NCBI GenBank assembly: GCA_039590215.1
Contig: JBDHFX010000103.1
Coordinates: forward strand, 1 to 8,003
Length of the DNA: 8,003 nt
Source: CAMYLR01 sp039590215
GTDB taxonomy: Bacteria; Gemmatimonadota; Gemmatimonadetes; JACCXV01; JAHWKZ01
Direction: 5' to 3'
A program made the position numbers and the translations under genes. Every line of letters starts with the position of its first letter. The stretch's first letter is position 1. The notes below the pieces were generated by a model. It did no database searches and was not told the DNA's origin. It saw nothing but the letters and a program-made list of their open reading frames with translations. Below, one piece after another: positions 1 to 6,606 of this stretch.

Positions 1-324
1 GGCCCGGCGTCGAGCCTGGCCGAGCAGCCGGAGTTTGCAGACCGCGAAGGTCTGCGCACGCTGATCGAGCTGACGGAGCAGAAGGAGCTGCTGGCCCGGG
101 CGCTGGACGCGCGCAGCGCCGAAGGGATCGTCATCTCGATCGGTGGTGAGCACGCCCAACAGCCGCTGCTCGACTTCAGTTTGGTCACCACGCAGTACGA
201 GATGGCTGGGGTACGTGGAACGATCGGTGTCATGGGGCCGACCAGAATGCCATACGAGCGCGTTGTCGCGTTGGTCCAATACACCGCGGACCTCCTTTCG
301 TCGCTCCCCGACCGGAGCGACTAG
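1..324 (+). CDS. hrcA: Heat-inducible transcription repressor HrcA, C-terminal part
   Basis: This is the last 107 codons of hrcA, open at the left edge and ending at TAG 322-324. HrcA is the cytoplasmic repressor that binds CIRCE operators in front of chaperone genes and is kept active by GroEL. The visible part matches the end of the HrcA effector domain. It has an EQPEF segment followed by a helix with EQKELLARAL, then an ISIGGEH strand, then FSLVTTQYEMAGVRGTIGV and the hallmark MGPTRMPYERVVALVQYTADLL near the C-terminus. The DNA-binding N-terminus, about two thirds of a usual 340-350 residue protein, lies outside the window. Location just before dnaJ is typical of heat-shock operons. No CIRCE inverted repeat is visible in the window, so autoregulation would act upstream of it. 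The frame has no internal stop, and identification is secure from the C-terminal motif. Confidence 0.95.
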   Translation, partial: GPASSLAEQPEFADREGLRTLIELTEQKELLARALDARSAEGIVISIGGEHAQQPLLDFSLVTTQYEMAGVRGTIGVMGPTRMPYERVVALVQYTADLLSSLPDRSD

Positions 325-339
325 CCGACCACCCAACCA

Positions 340-1479
340 ATGACGAAACGTGATTACTACGACGTGCTGGGCGTCTCGACCGACGCATCGGACGAAGGGA
401 TCAAGCGAGCCTATCGCAAAGTCGCGATGGAGAATCATCCCGATCAGAACCCGGACGATCCAGCGGCCGAAGAACGTTTCAAGGAAGCGTCTGAGGCGTA
501 TTCGGTTTTGCGCGATCGAGATCTCAGGGCCCGGTACGATCGGTTTGGGCATGCTGGCGTCGGTCAGGGCGCCGGAGCCGGTGGTTTTCAAGATTTTGAC
601 TTGGCCGACGCGTTGCGCGCCTTTATGCGTGATTTCGGCGGTTTCGAAGATTTCTTTGGTGCACCCCGGCGGCATCGTCGACGCCAGGGTCCGCTCAAGG
701 GGAGCGACGTTCAGATGCGTATGCGCGTCACGCTCGAAGAAGTCGCTTCAGGCGTCGAGAAGACGATTCGCGTGAAGCTGTACCAACAATGCGAAACCTG
801 CAACGGCAACGGGAGCGAAAGCGGTGAGCGCACCCCGTGCCCGACATGTGATGGGCAGGGAGAAGTCCGACGCGCCCAGCGATCGATCTTCGGTCAGTTC
901 GTGAGCATCGAGCCGTGTCCGGATTGTCATGGCGAAGGTCAGGTGGTCAGCGATCCGTGTCGCGATTGTGGTGGCGAGGGGCGTGTGCGTGAGGACCGCA
1001 GGATAAAGGTTCGCATTCCGGCGGGCGTGGAAACCGGTAATTACCTAACGCTGCGCGAGGAGGGAAACGCTGGTCCCCGGGGGGGACCGCTCGGCGATCT
1101 CATTGTAGTGCTCGAGGTACGACCGCACGATCGGTTTCGTCGCGATGGCGATGATGTGCGTATGGAATTTGCACTGTCGTTTCCGATGGCCGCGCTGGGA
1201 ACCGAGGTCGAGGTGCCGACGTTGCACGGTGCTGCCACGCTCGTAGTCCCACCGGGCACCCAAACCGGCGCCGTCCTCGAGTTACCGGGCGAGGGGTTGC
1301 CGCGACTCAACGGCGACCGGCGTGGTGCCCAGCTTGTGCGTATGGCGGTCTGGGTTCCGACTCGTCTTTCGGCCGCTGAACGAGAGCAACTCGAAGCGCT
1401 TTCTGAGTCAGAGAATTTCGTGCCGCCGGAAGGAGAAAAGGGTTTCTGGCGAAAGGTGAAGGAAACCTTCACGACGTGA
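340..1479 (+). CDS. dnaJ: Chaperone protein DnaJ (class I J-domain co-chaperone)
   Basis: A complete 379-residue DnaJ, the usual length. It stimulates the ATPase of DnaK and delivers unfolded clients in the cytoplasm. The J-domain spans about residues 4-70, with the catalytic HPD loop at 33-35. A short Gly/Phe linker (about 70-107) includes a helical DALRAFMRDFGG stretch and ends in FEDFFG, the DIF-like motif region. Four zinc-binding CxxCxGxG repeats lie at 151-158, 167-174, 193-200 and 207-214, so both zinc sites are complete. Two beta-rich client-binding domains and a dimerisation tail follow. The ATG at 340 is fixed by the start of the J-domain (TKRDYYDVLGV), but no clear Shine-Dalgarno sequence precedes it. 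It lies 15 bases after hrcA and shares four bases with prmA. Neither grpE nor dnaK separates it from hrcA, unlike many hrcA-grpE-dnaK-dnaJ clusters. Confidence 0.98.
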   Translation: MTKRDYYDVLGVSTDASDEGIKRAYRKVAMENHPDQNPDDPAAEERFKEASEAYSVLRDRDLRARYDRFGHAGVGQGAGAGGFQDFDLADALRAFMRDFGGFEDFFGAPRRHRRRQGPLKGSDVQMRMRVTLEEVASGVEKTIRVKLYQQCETCNGNGSESGERTPCPTCDGQGEVRRAQRSIFGQFVSIEPCPDCHGEGQVVSDPCRDCGGEGRVREDRRIKVRIPAGVETGNYLTLREEGNAGPRGGPLGDLIVVLEVRPHDRFRRDGDDVRMEFALSFPMAALGTEVEVPTLHGAATLVVPPGTQTGAVLELPGEGLPRLNGDRRGAQLVRMAVWVPTRLSAAEREQLEALSESENFVPPEGEKGFWRKVKETFTT

Positions 1480-2345
1480 GCTACGTCGAGCTCACGGTGG
1501 CGGCTACGGTCGCTGCCGAGGAGACGGTCACGGCGGCGCTGGCGGCGTGCGATACGCTCGGCGGTTGGGTCGAGAAGCCGGGTCTGTTCCGCGGCTACTT
1601 CTCACCGCCTGCGGCTGACCTACCCCACCGATTTCGCGCAGCTTGGTGTGATCTCGCCGGTGAGCCGTGCCCTCACCCAATCGTTGTACGGAATCGCCCG
1701 GCTCAAGACTGGCTTATGGCTTCGCGCGCGGCGGCGAAGCCGATCCCGATAACCCACAGACTATGGATCGCACCACCGGGGGTCGTGCCGGATGCCGCCT
1801 ATTCGAAAGTGGTGTGGATCCAACCCGGGCTCGGGTTCGGCACCGGAAGCCACGCTACGACGCAGGCGCTCTTGCGATGGTTGGACCATGGATCACCGTT
1901 TCGCTCGGTCCTCGATGTCGGCACCGGAAGTGGCGTGTTGGCATTGGCGGCAGTGGCGTTGGGTGCGGGTCGCGTCGTCGGGCTTGACATCGATCCGGAT
2001 GCGATCGTCGGCGCGATCGACAACCGAGCTCGCAACGCACAGGCGAGCGAGTTGATGCTGGTTCGCGGTTCGACGGCGAGCTTGCGGCCGGGTTACCGCT
2101 TCGAGTGCGTGCTCGCCAATCTCGACGGGCCGACACTGGCCAACGAGCTGCCGCACGTCGCCAGCCTTTGCTCGGCCCGTGGTCGCGTTGGTGTAGCAGG
2201 CCTGATGCTATCCGAAAGTGAACGGTTGATCGACGCGGCGAGGCAGCTCGGACTCGCGTTGCTCGATCAGCGCGAGGACCCCGACCCCACGTTTGAAGAT
2301 GTCTGGTGGAGCGGATGGTTCGCTGCGCCGGAGAACCCGGAATGA
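1476..2345 (+). CDS. prmA: Ribosomal protein L11 methyltransferase PrmA
   Basis: A 289-residue SAM-dependent methyltransferase of the PrmA family, which methylates ribosomal protein L11 at several amino groups in the cytoplasm. The first 90 or so residues form the less conserved L11-recognition domain. The family signature PGLGFGTGSHATT follows at about 117-129, then SAM motif I LDVGTGSG (146-153), the acidic strand end VVGLDIDPDA (168-176), and LANLDGPTL beginning at 213, the counterpart of the usual LAN motif. Length is close to the family norm of about 290-300. The GTG start at 1476 overlaps the dnaJ stop in a GTGA junction. A GAAGGA stretch at 1458-1463 may serve as a weak ribosome site, though spacing is long. 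dnaJ-prmA adjacency is a widespread arrangement. The product is clear; the exact set of methylated residues is not inferable here. Confidence 0.95.
   Translation: MSYVELTVAATVAAEETVTAALAACDTLGGWVEKPGLFRGYFSPPAADLPHRFRAAWCDLAGEPCPHPIVVRNRPAQDWLMASRAAAKPIPITHRLWIAPPGVVPDAAYSKVVWIQPGLGFGTGSHATTQALLRWLDHGSPFRSVLDVGTGSGVLALAAVALGAGRVVGLDIDPDAIVGAIDNRARNAQASELMLVRGSTASLRPGYRFECVLANLDGPTLANELPHVASLCSARGRVGVAGLMLSESERLIDAARQLGLALLDQREDPDPTFEDVWWSGWFAAPENPE
2330..2334 (+). promoter_or_regulatory. Ribosome binding site of nnr
   Basis: GGAGA lies within the end of prmA, seven bases before the ATG at 2342. It is the best Shine-Dalgarno match near any start in the window and supports that ATG over an in-frame GTG at 2306. 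The ATGA stop/start overlap points the same way. Confidence 0.6.
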
Positions 2346-3961
2346 CGCGACCTTGGTGTCTCCCACCCGCAGCTATGGCGGCGGTCGACGCGGCGGCGAT
2401 CGATGCCGGGCTGCCTGGGGTGGCCCTTATGGAAACCGCAGGACGGGCGGTGACTGCGGCGATCATCGGTCGATGGGGAGACGCCGGGCGGGCACGGATT
2501 CTGATAGGCAAGGGGAACAACGGTGGCGACGGTCTCGTCGTGGCGCGCACACTGGTTGCCGGCGGCTGGGACGTCGAGCTCGCGCTGTTTTGCGATCCGG
2601 CCGAGCTGATCGGTGACGCCGGCGCACAGTGGGCGTTGGTCGAGCCAATGGGCTTGTTTGTCGAGCGGATCGAGAACGAATCGCAAGCCGCTGCGCTCGG
2701 CCGACCGCGCGATTTCACGTGTGCCGTCGATGCGCTATTGGGCACCGGTCTCCAGGGCAAGGTGCGGGAACCGATGCGGACCGCGATCCGTGTGTTAAAC
2801 GAGGGCTCACTGCCGGTCGTAGCTGTCGATACGCCATCCGGTCTCGATGGTTTGACCGGTCGCCCGCTTGCCATCGCGGTTCGCGCCGCGCTGACCGTCA
2901 CCTTTGGTTTTCCCAAGCCGGGACTCTTTCTCGGCGCTGGTCCAGCGCACACCGGTCACCTAATCGTGGCCCCCTTGGGGTACCCGCCGAACGCGCTTGA
3001 TGCCGCCGGACCCACGCCGCTGGAGTGGAGCGGGCTCGAACAAGCCTGCGCCGCGCTGCCGCCGCTCGCCATCGACGCACACAAGGGATCCGCCGGACGA
3101 CTGCTGCTGGTCGCCGGATCTGAAGCGTACCGCGGCGCGGCGGTGCTTGCGGCGACCGCCGCACTCCGATCCGGCGTCGGCCTGTGCACGGTCGCTACGC
3201 CGGCATCGATCGCCGAGTTCATCGTCGGCACCGTTCCAGAAGTGATCGTCGAATCCCTACCCGTCACTAGCTCGGGCGAGTTGTCGTCCCCGGCCGCTGA
3301 GCGGGTCGCTCGGTTGGGAGAGCGTGTTGACGCGATCGCGATCGGGCCCGGACTCGGCGGTGGTGCGGGAGTGCGGCGGGTGGTCGAGACCGCGGTTGCC
3401 ATCGACCGACCTCTGGTGGTGGATGCCGATGGTTTGAATGCACTCGCCGATGTTCCGGAGACGATTCGGCGCGACCCGCCGACCATTATCACGCCACACC
3501 CCGGCGAGTTGGCGCGATGGCTGAACGAGAAGGCTGGAACGATCGACGCCGACCGGATCGAAGCCGCGCCAAGCGCCGCCGACCGGTGGGGGGTTCACGT
3601 CGTGTTGAAGGGTGCGCCAACGGTCATCGCCGATCCGAATCGTCGCGCGGCGCTCAACCTGACCGGTAACCCGGGTTTGGCGACCGGTGGCAGCGGCGAC
3701 GTGTTGACCGGCTTGCTGGGTTCCCTGCTGGCCCAAGGCGTGGCTGCGCCTTTGGCCGCTCGGGCGGCGCCGCTGCTTCATGGGCTGGCCGCCGATTGGG
3801 CCGCGCACGACCTCGGGGAGCGCGGGCTCGTACCCAGCGATCTCTTTCGTTATTTGCCGCTGACGATCCGCGAGCTCGGGGCGGGTCGTGGTCCAGCGCT
3901 ACTCGAACGGATCGATCATCGTTACAAGACCTTGTTGACGGTCGGCGACACGGGCGCGTGA
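2342..3961 (+). CDS. nnr: Bifunctional NAD(P)H-hydrate repair enzyme (epimerase + ADP/ATP-dependent dehydratase)
   Basis: A 539-residue fused metabolite-repair enzyme. The N-terminal YjeF domain epimerises damaged NAD(P)HX, and the C-terminal ribokinase-like domain dehydrates S-NAD(P)HX back to NAD(P)H using a nucleotide. Epimerase motifs are METAGRA (30-36), GKGNNGGDG (56-64), DALLGTGL with D130, and VDTPSGLDG (162-170), where D163 sits in the potassium/substrate site. The dehydratase domain starts near HKGSAGRLLLVAGS (247-260), followed by AIGPGLGG (333-340), VDADGLNAL (360-368), TPHPGEL (384-390) and the catalytic loop NPGLATGGSGDVLTG (443-457) with D453. All key motifs are present, so both activities are expected. 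The usual METAGRA variant has N in place of T. Start chosen at ATG 2342 for its ATGA overlap with prmA and the nearby GGAGA; a GTG at 2306 would add 12 residues inside prmA. It overlaps the next gene by GTGA. Confidence 0.95.
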   Translation: MTRPWCLPPAAMAAVDAAAIDAGLPGVALMETAGRAVTAAIIGRWGDAGRARILIGKGNNGGDGLVVARTLVAGGWDVELALFCDPAELIGDAGAQWALVEPMGLFVERIENESQAAALGRPRDFTCAVDALLGTGLQGKVREPMRTAIRVLNEGSLPVVAVDTPSGLDGLTGRPLAIAVRAALTVTFGFPKPGLFLGAGPAHTGHLIVAPLGYPPNALDAAGPTPLEWSGLEQACAALPPLAIDAHKGSAGRLLLVAGSEAYRGAAVLAATAALRSGVGLCTVATPASIAEFIVGTVPEVIVESLPVTSSGELSSPAAERVARLGERVDAIAIGPGLGGGAGVRRVVETAVAIDRPLVVDADGLNALADVPETIRRDPPTIITPHPGELARWLNEKAGTIDADRIEAAPSAADRWGVHVVLKGAPTVIADPNRRAALNLTGNPGLATGGSGDVLTGLLGSLLAQGVAAPLAARAAPLLHGLAADWAAHDLGERGLVPSDLFRYLPLTIRELGAGRGPALLERIDHRYKTLLTVGDTGA

Positions 3962-5568
3962 GCCCCGGCGCCGCAACCGCAGTCGCCACCATGGTGGCCG
4001 CTTGGGTGCTCGTCGGGCCCAGCTCCGCGATCGGTCAGCGAGTCAACCGTTTCGACCCCGAAGATTGGGTCACTCTGCGCGATTTTCGCTTCGTGACATC
4101 GGTGGCGGTGTCAAACGAGATCGCCTACTTCGGGACGACCGCCGGGGTCGAGCGGTTCGACACGCTCCGCGACCAGTGGCTCGCGCCCGTCACCTCGGCC
4201 GATGGTTTGCCCCACGAACGGGTAACCGCGGTGGTCGTCGACCCAACCGGTGGTGATTTGTGGATCGGCACCGCACGCGGCGTCTCCCGCTACACCGAAT
4301 TCATCGGCGAGGTGGAGCGCGTCTTTGGACCGCCGCCGACGTTCGTCGAGGAGCTCCGGATCGATCCCAATGCGGGAACCGTGTTCGCTAGAGTTGGCGG
4401 GGGCTGGTGGAGCGCGCGCGTCGGTTCGCCCGCGATGGAACGGAGCCCGCCGCCGCCGCGTGACACGCGTGGCTCGATCGATGTCGATGTTATCGACCCC
4501 TTCGATCTGCCGTGGACCGATCCGCTGTATGTCGACAGCGAGATCGACCGCAGCCTGAGCGTTCGCTTGACCCAACTCGCTCGAGATTTGCGCGGCGACT
4601 TCTATGTCGGGACGTGGGGTGACAATGGCCGCCTTTGGGGTCGCGCGCGGCTGGAATGGGAGCCGCTCCTGTTCGGGTTGGGTGGTCGCGGTGGCGGGCC
4701 CATCGTGGAGACGACCAACGGGATGTGGTTCGTGCCGATCGGTCATCCACGCGCGAGAACCGAACCGGCGCCGGTGGCGATCGCTTTTGCCGATCGCGAC
4801 GGACGCTGGTCGTACGTGGTGCCACGATCCGAGCCCGGATTGCCGACCGCGCTTGCGACCAGTGGCTCGGCCAGTGGTGACACGTTGTACCTGGGATCGG
4901 ACTACGGTTTGACCCGCTACGCGGAGGGCGAGTGGACCACTCGCGGGTGGAACACCGACCCGTCCATCAATGCGGTCACGGCCTTGCACGTTGATGGTCC
5001 TCGATTGTGGGTCGGGACGCCCCGTGGCTTGACGCTCTGGGATCGCGATACCGACCAACCGATGGCGCACTTCTTAGCCGGTCGATCGATCACCGCGCTG
5101 GCGATTTCAGCCGATGCTGTATTCGTCGGCACAAGCATCGGCTTGTACGTCGGCCAGCGCGATGCGACGGTCGGAGCGGGTTTCGCGCCCGATTCGTTTG
5201 TGCGGACCGAAAGCCGCGGAAGCCGGATCCGAGCACTCGCGGTTCGCGACACCTTGCTCGTTGTTGCGACCGGGGTCGGGCTCGGCGTCTTCAACCGCTC
5301 GAGCGGCGAGTGGCGCTTTGTCGCCGCCGTCGAAGGACGGCTTGAAGCGCCGCCACTGGCGGTGGCGATCGACGAAGAACAGGTGTGGGTCGGTACCGAT
5401 CGTGGGCTCGTTCGGTGGCGGCTGAGGACCGACGAATGGGACGTGTATCGTCCCAGCGACGGGTTGGCCGGACTACCGGTGCAGCACTTATTGGCCGCTG
5501 ACGACGCGGTTTGGGTCTCGACCCCCGACGGTGTCAGCCGTTTCGGTTGGCGCCAGGCGCGGCGTTAG
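3958..5568 (+). CDS. Exported beta-propeller protein with two-component-regulator-type (Reg_prop-like) repeats, function unknown
   Basis: A 536-residue protein I cannot assign to a named family member. Residues 1-26 look like a signal peptide: a small-residue-rich start, then hydrophobic MVAAWVLVGPSSAIG with possible cleavage after A24. The rest is built of degenerate repeats of the form LW(I/V)GT-x-x-G(L/V)-x-R-(Y/W). These are seen at about 56-67, 101-112, 215-219, 310-321, 350-361, 388-397, 434-445, 476-487 and 518-529. This is the Reg_prop propeller motif usually found in the sensor half of hybrid histidine kinases. Here there is no transmembrane helix, kinase, GGDEF or output domain after the blades, so the protein is probably periplasmic or secreted. 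GTG 3958 is preferred because it forms a GTGA overlap with nnr; ATG 3991 would shorten the signal peptide. It sits nine bases before thiL. A lipoprotein is unlikely, since no lipobox cysteine is seen. Confidence 0.8.
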   Translation: MSPGAATAVATMVAAWVLVGPSSAIGQRVNRFDPEDWVTLRDFRFVTSVAVSNEIAYFGTTAGVERFDTLRDQWLAPVTSADGLPHERVTAVVVDPTGGDLWIGTARGVSRYTEFIGEVERVFGPPPTFVEELRIDPNAGTVFARVGGGWWSARVGSPAMERSPPPPRDTRGSIDVDVIDPFDLPWTDPLYVDSEIDRSLSVRLTQLARDLRGDFYVGTWGDNGRLWGRARLEWEPLLFGLGGRGGGPIVETTNGMWFVPIGHPRARTEPAPVAIAFADRDGRWSYVVPRSEPGLPTALATSGSASGDTLYLGSDYGLTRYAEGEWTTRGWNTDPSINAVTALHVDGPRLWVGTPRGLTLWDRDTDQPMAHFLAGRSITALAISADAVFVGTSIGLYVGQRDATVGAGFAPDSFVRTESRGSRIRALAVRDTLLVVATGVGLGVFNRSSGEWRFVAAVEGRLEAPPLAVAIDEEQVWVGTDRGLVRWRLRTDEWDVYRPSDGLAGLPVQHLLAADDAVWVSTPDGVSRFGWRQARR

Positions 5569-5577
5569 AACGAGTCG

Positions 5578-6516
5578 ATGGTGCCCGGCGAGTTCGATTG
5601 GATCCGGCGCATCGTGAGCCATCTGGGGTCGGGTGGCTCTGGGATCGGCGACGATGCGGCGGTGCTGACCGGTCCGGATGGCGAAACGTGGGTGTGGACG
5701 ATCGACACGCTGGTCGAGAACGTGCACTTCCGATTCGATTGGTTGGAGCCCGAAGCGCCAGTTGGGGCGCTGACCGCGCTCGCCGCGCCAGCCGATGCAC
5801 TGGCTGCTCGGGTTGAGCGACTCTACGCCGGATTGGCCGCGACCGCCCAACGCGCCGACTGTCCGGTGGTGGGTGGCGACCTGTCGCGGGCCGGCGAGGT
5901 CCAGCTCACCGTCACCGCGCTCGGTCGCTGCCCAGGCCAGGTGTTGACCCGGGATGGGGCTCAATCGGGTGACGAGGTGTGGGTCACTGGCGCACTCGGT
6001 GGACCGGCTGCCGCGCTGGCCTTGCTGATGCGCGAGGGACCTACGCCCGAGGTGCTTGCTCATCCGGCGTACGATCGGTTGGCCCACCCGTCGGCCCGGG
6101 TCCCCGAAGCTCGATGGCTCGTGGATCGCGCTCAATTGGGCGCCGCCATCGACATCTCGGACGGATTGTCGGGTGATGCCGGGCACGTGGCGCGCGCCAG
6201 CGGCGTGGGGATGATGATCGAGACCGAGAGGGTACCAGCCGATGCCGGTGCGAGGGATGTCGGTCGCCAACTGGACGCCGAACCGATCGATTGGGCGCTC
6301 CACGGTGGCGAAGAGTTCGAGCTCCTGCTAACCGCTCGCGCGGGATCGATCGGCCCGCTCGTTAACGAGTTCGAAGCAACGTTTGGCGTTTCGCTGACCG
6401 AAATCGGAACGGTGGTCGAAGGCGCTGGGGTGCGGTGCATCGAAAACGAGGTCGTCAGGCCGCTCGAACCCGAATCCTGGGACCACTTCGGCACACCGTC
6501 CGATCCCGGCCCGTAG
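5578..6516 (+). CDS. thiL: Thiamine-monophosphate kinase ThiL, with an apparent internal deletion
   Basis: ThiL phosphorylates thiamine monophosphate to thiamine diphosphate with ATP and Mg2+, the last step of the pathway. The 312-residue product keeps most family motifs: N-terminal EFDWIRRI, metal-binding GIGDDAAVL (22-30), TIDTLVENVHF (41-51), VVGGDLSRAG (97-106), VTGALGG, ISDGLSGDAGHVA and HGGEEFELLLTA. What is missing is the block normally found between HF-x-x-DW-x-x-PE and P-x-G-A-L-x-x-L-A, that is (D/E)-(V/I)-G-x-(R/K)-A-x-A-x-N-L-S-D-x-A-A-M-G-A. Here residues 55-65 read straight from WLEPEA into PVGAL. About 20 residues carrying a conserved Asp of the active-site cleft are therefore absent, without frameshift. 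Activity is thus doubtful. The ATG at 5578 fits the usual N-terminus; no strong ribosome site is visible. It lies nine bases after the propeller gene. Confidence 0.9.
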   Translation: MVPGEFDWIRRIVSHLGSGGSGIGDDAAVLTGPDGETWVWTIDTLVENVHFRFDWLEPEAPVGALTALAAPADALAARVERLYAGLAATAQRADCPVVGGDLSRAGEVQLTVTALGRCPGQVLTRDGAQSGDEVWVTGALGGPAAALALLMREGPTPEVLAHPAYDRLAHPSARVPEARWLVDRAQLGAAIDISDGLSGDAGHVARASGVGMMIETERVPADAGARDVGRQLDAEPIDWALHGGEEFELLLTARAGSIGPLVNEFEATFGVSLTEIGTVVEGAGVRCIENEVVRPLEPESWDHFGTPSDPGP

Positions 6517-6528
6517 CCGGTCAAGCGG

Positions 6529-6558
6529 TTGCATCGACCCGACACGGTCGATTAGGAT
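6529..6558 (+). promoter_or_regulatory. Possible sigma-70-type promoter of eno
   Basis: The 90-base gap between thiL and eno is the only intergenic space long enough for a promoter. TTGCAT (6529-6534) and TAGGAT (6553-6558), 18 bases apart, give three and four matches to the -35 and -10 consensus. The untranslated leader would be about 40 bases. The match is weak and found by eye, so it is only a candidate. Confidence 0.25.
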
Positions 6559-6583
6559 TCATCACCCATCCGAAAGTCGACCG
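6545..6583. repeat. Imperfectly placed inverted repeat upstream of eno
   Basis: CGGTCGA (6545-6551) is the exact reverse complement of TCGACCG (6577-6583), with 25 bases between. The left arm ends just before the candidate -10 hexamer and the right arm lies 23 bases before the eno start. It could be an operator or leader hairpin, or chance, because CGGTCGA-like words are common in this DNA. Confidence 0.25.
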
Positions 6584-6606
6584 CAACTATTGCCTGATCT
6601 CATACG

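Noticed and set aside
1..339. A CIRCE operator (TTAGCACTC-N9-GAGTGCTAA) near hrcA or dnaJ
   Set aside because: No such inverted repeat is present in the visible sequence.
143..343. 66-codon + strand open frame over the end of hrcA
   Set aside because: Out of frame with hrcA, whose conserved C-terminal motif is read in frame 1.
1855..2952. 365-codon open frame on the - strand across prmA and nnr
   Set aside because: Low-complexity Arg/Ser/Pro-rich translation with no recognisable motif, fully antisense to two well-conserved genes; typical shadow frame in GC-rich DNA.
3796..3957. Extending the propeller gene upstream to 3796
   Set aside because: The added 54 codons lie inside the conserved 3' end of nnr, are Arg-rich, and would bury the signal peptide.
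3981..3994. GCCACCATGG, which resembles a eukaryotic Kozak context
   Set aside because: Coincidence in a bacterial operon; the GTG at 3958 with the four-base overlap is the more likely start.
4111..5070. 319-codon open frame on the - strand inside the propeller gene
   Set aside because: Antisense to a repeat protein with clear blade motifs and a signal peptide; its translation has no domain-like pattern.
5488..6303. 271-codon open frame on the - strand over thiL
   Set aside because: Shadow of thiL; no start context or motif supports it.
6506..6520. Hairpin CCGGC/GCCGG at the thiL stop codon as a terminator
   Set aside because: Only five base pairs and no following T-run; short GC hairpins are frequent in this DNA.
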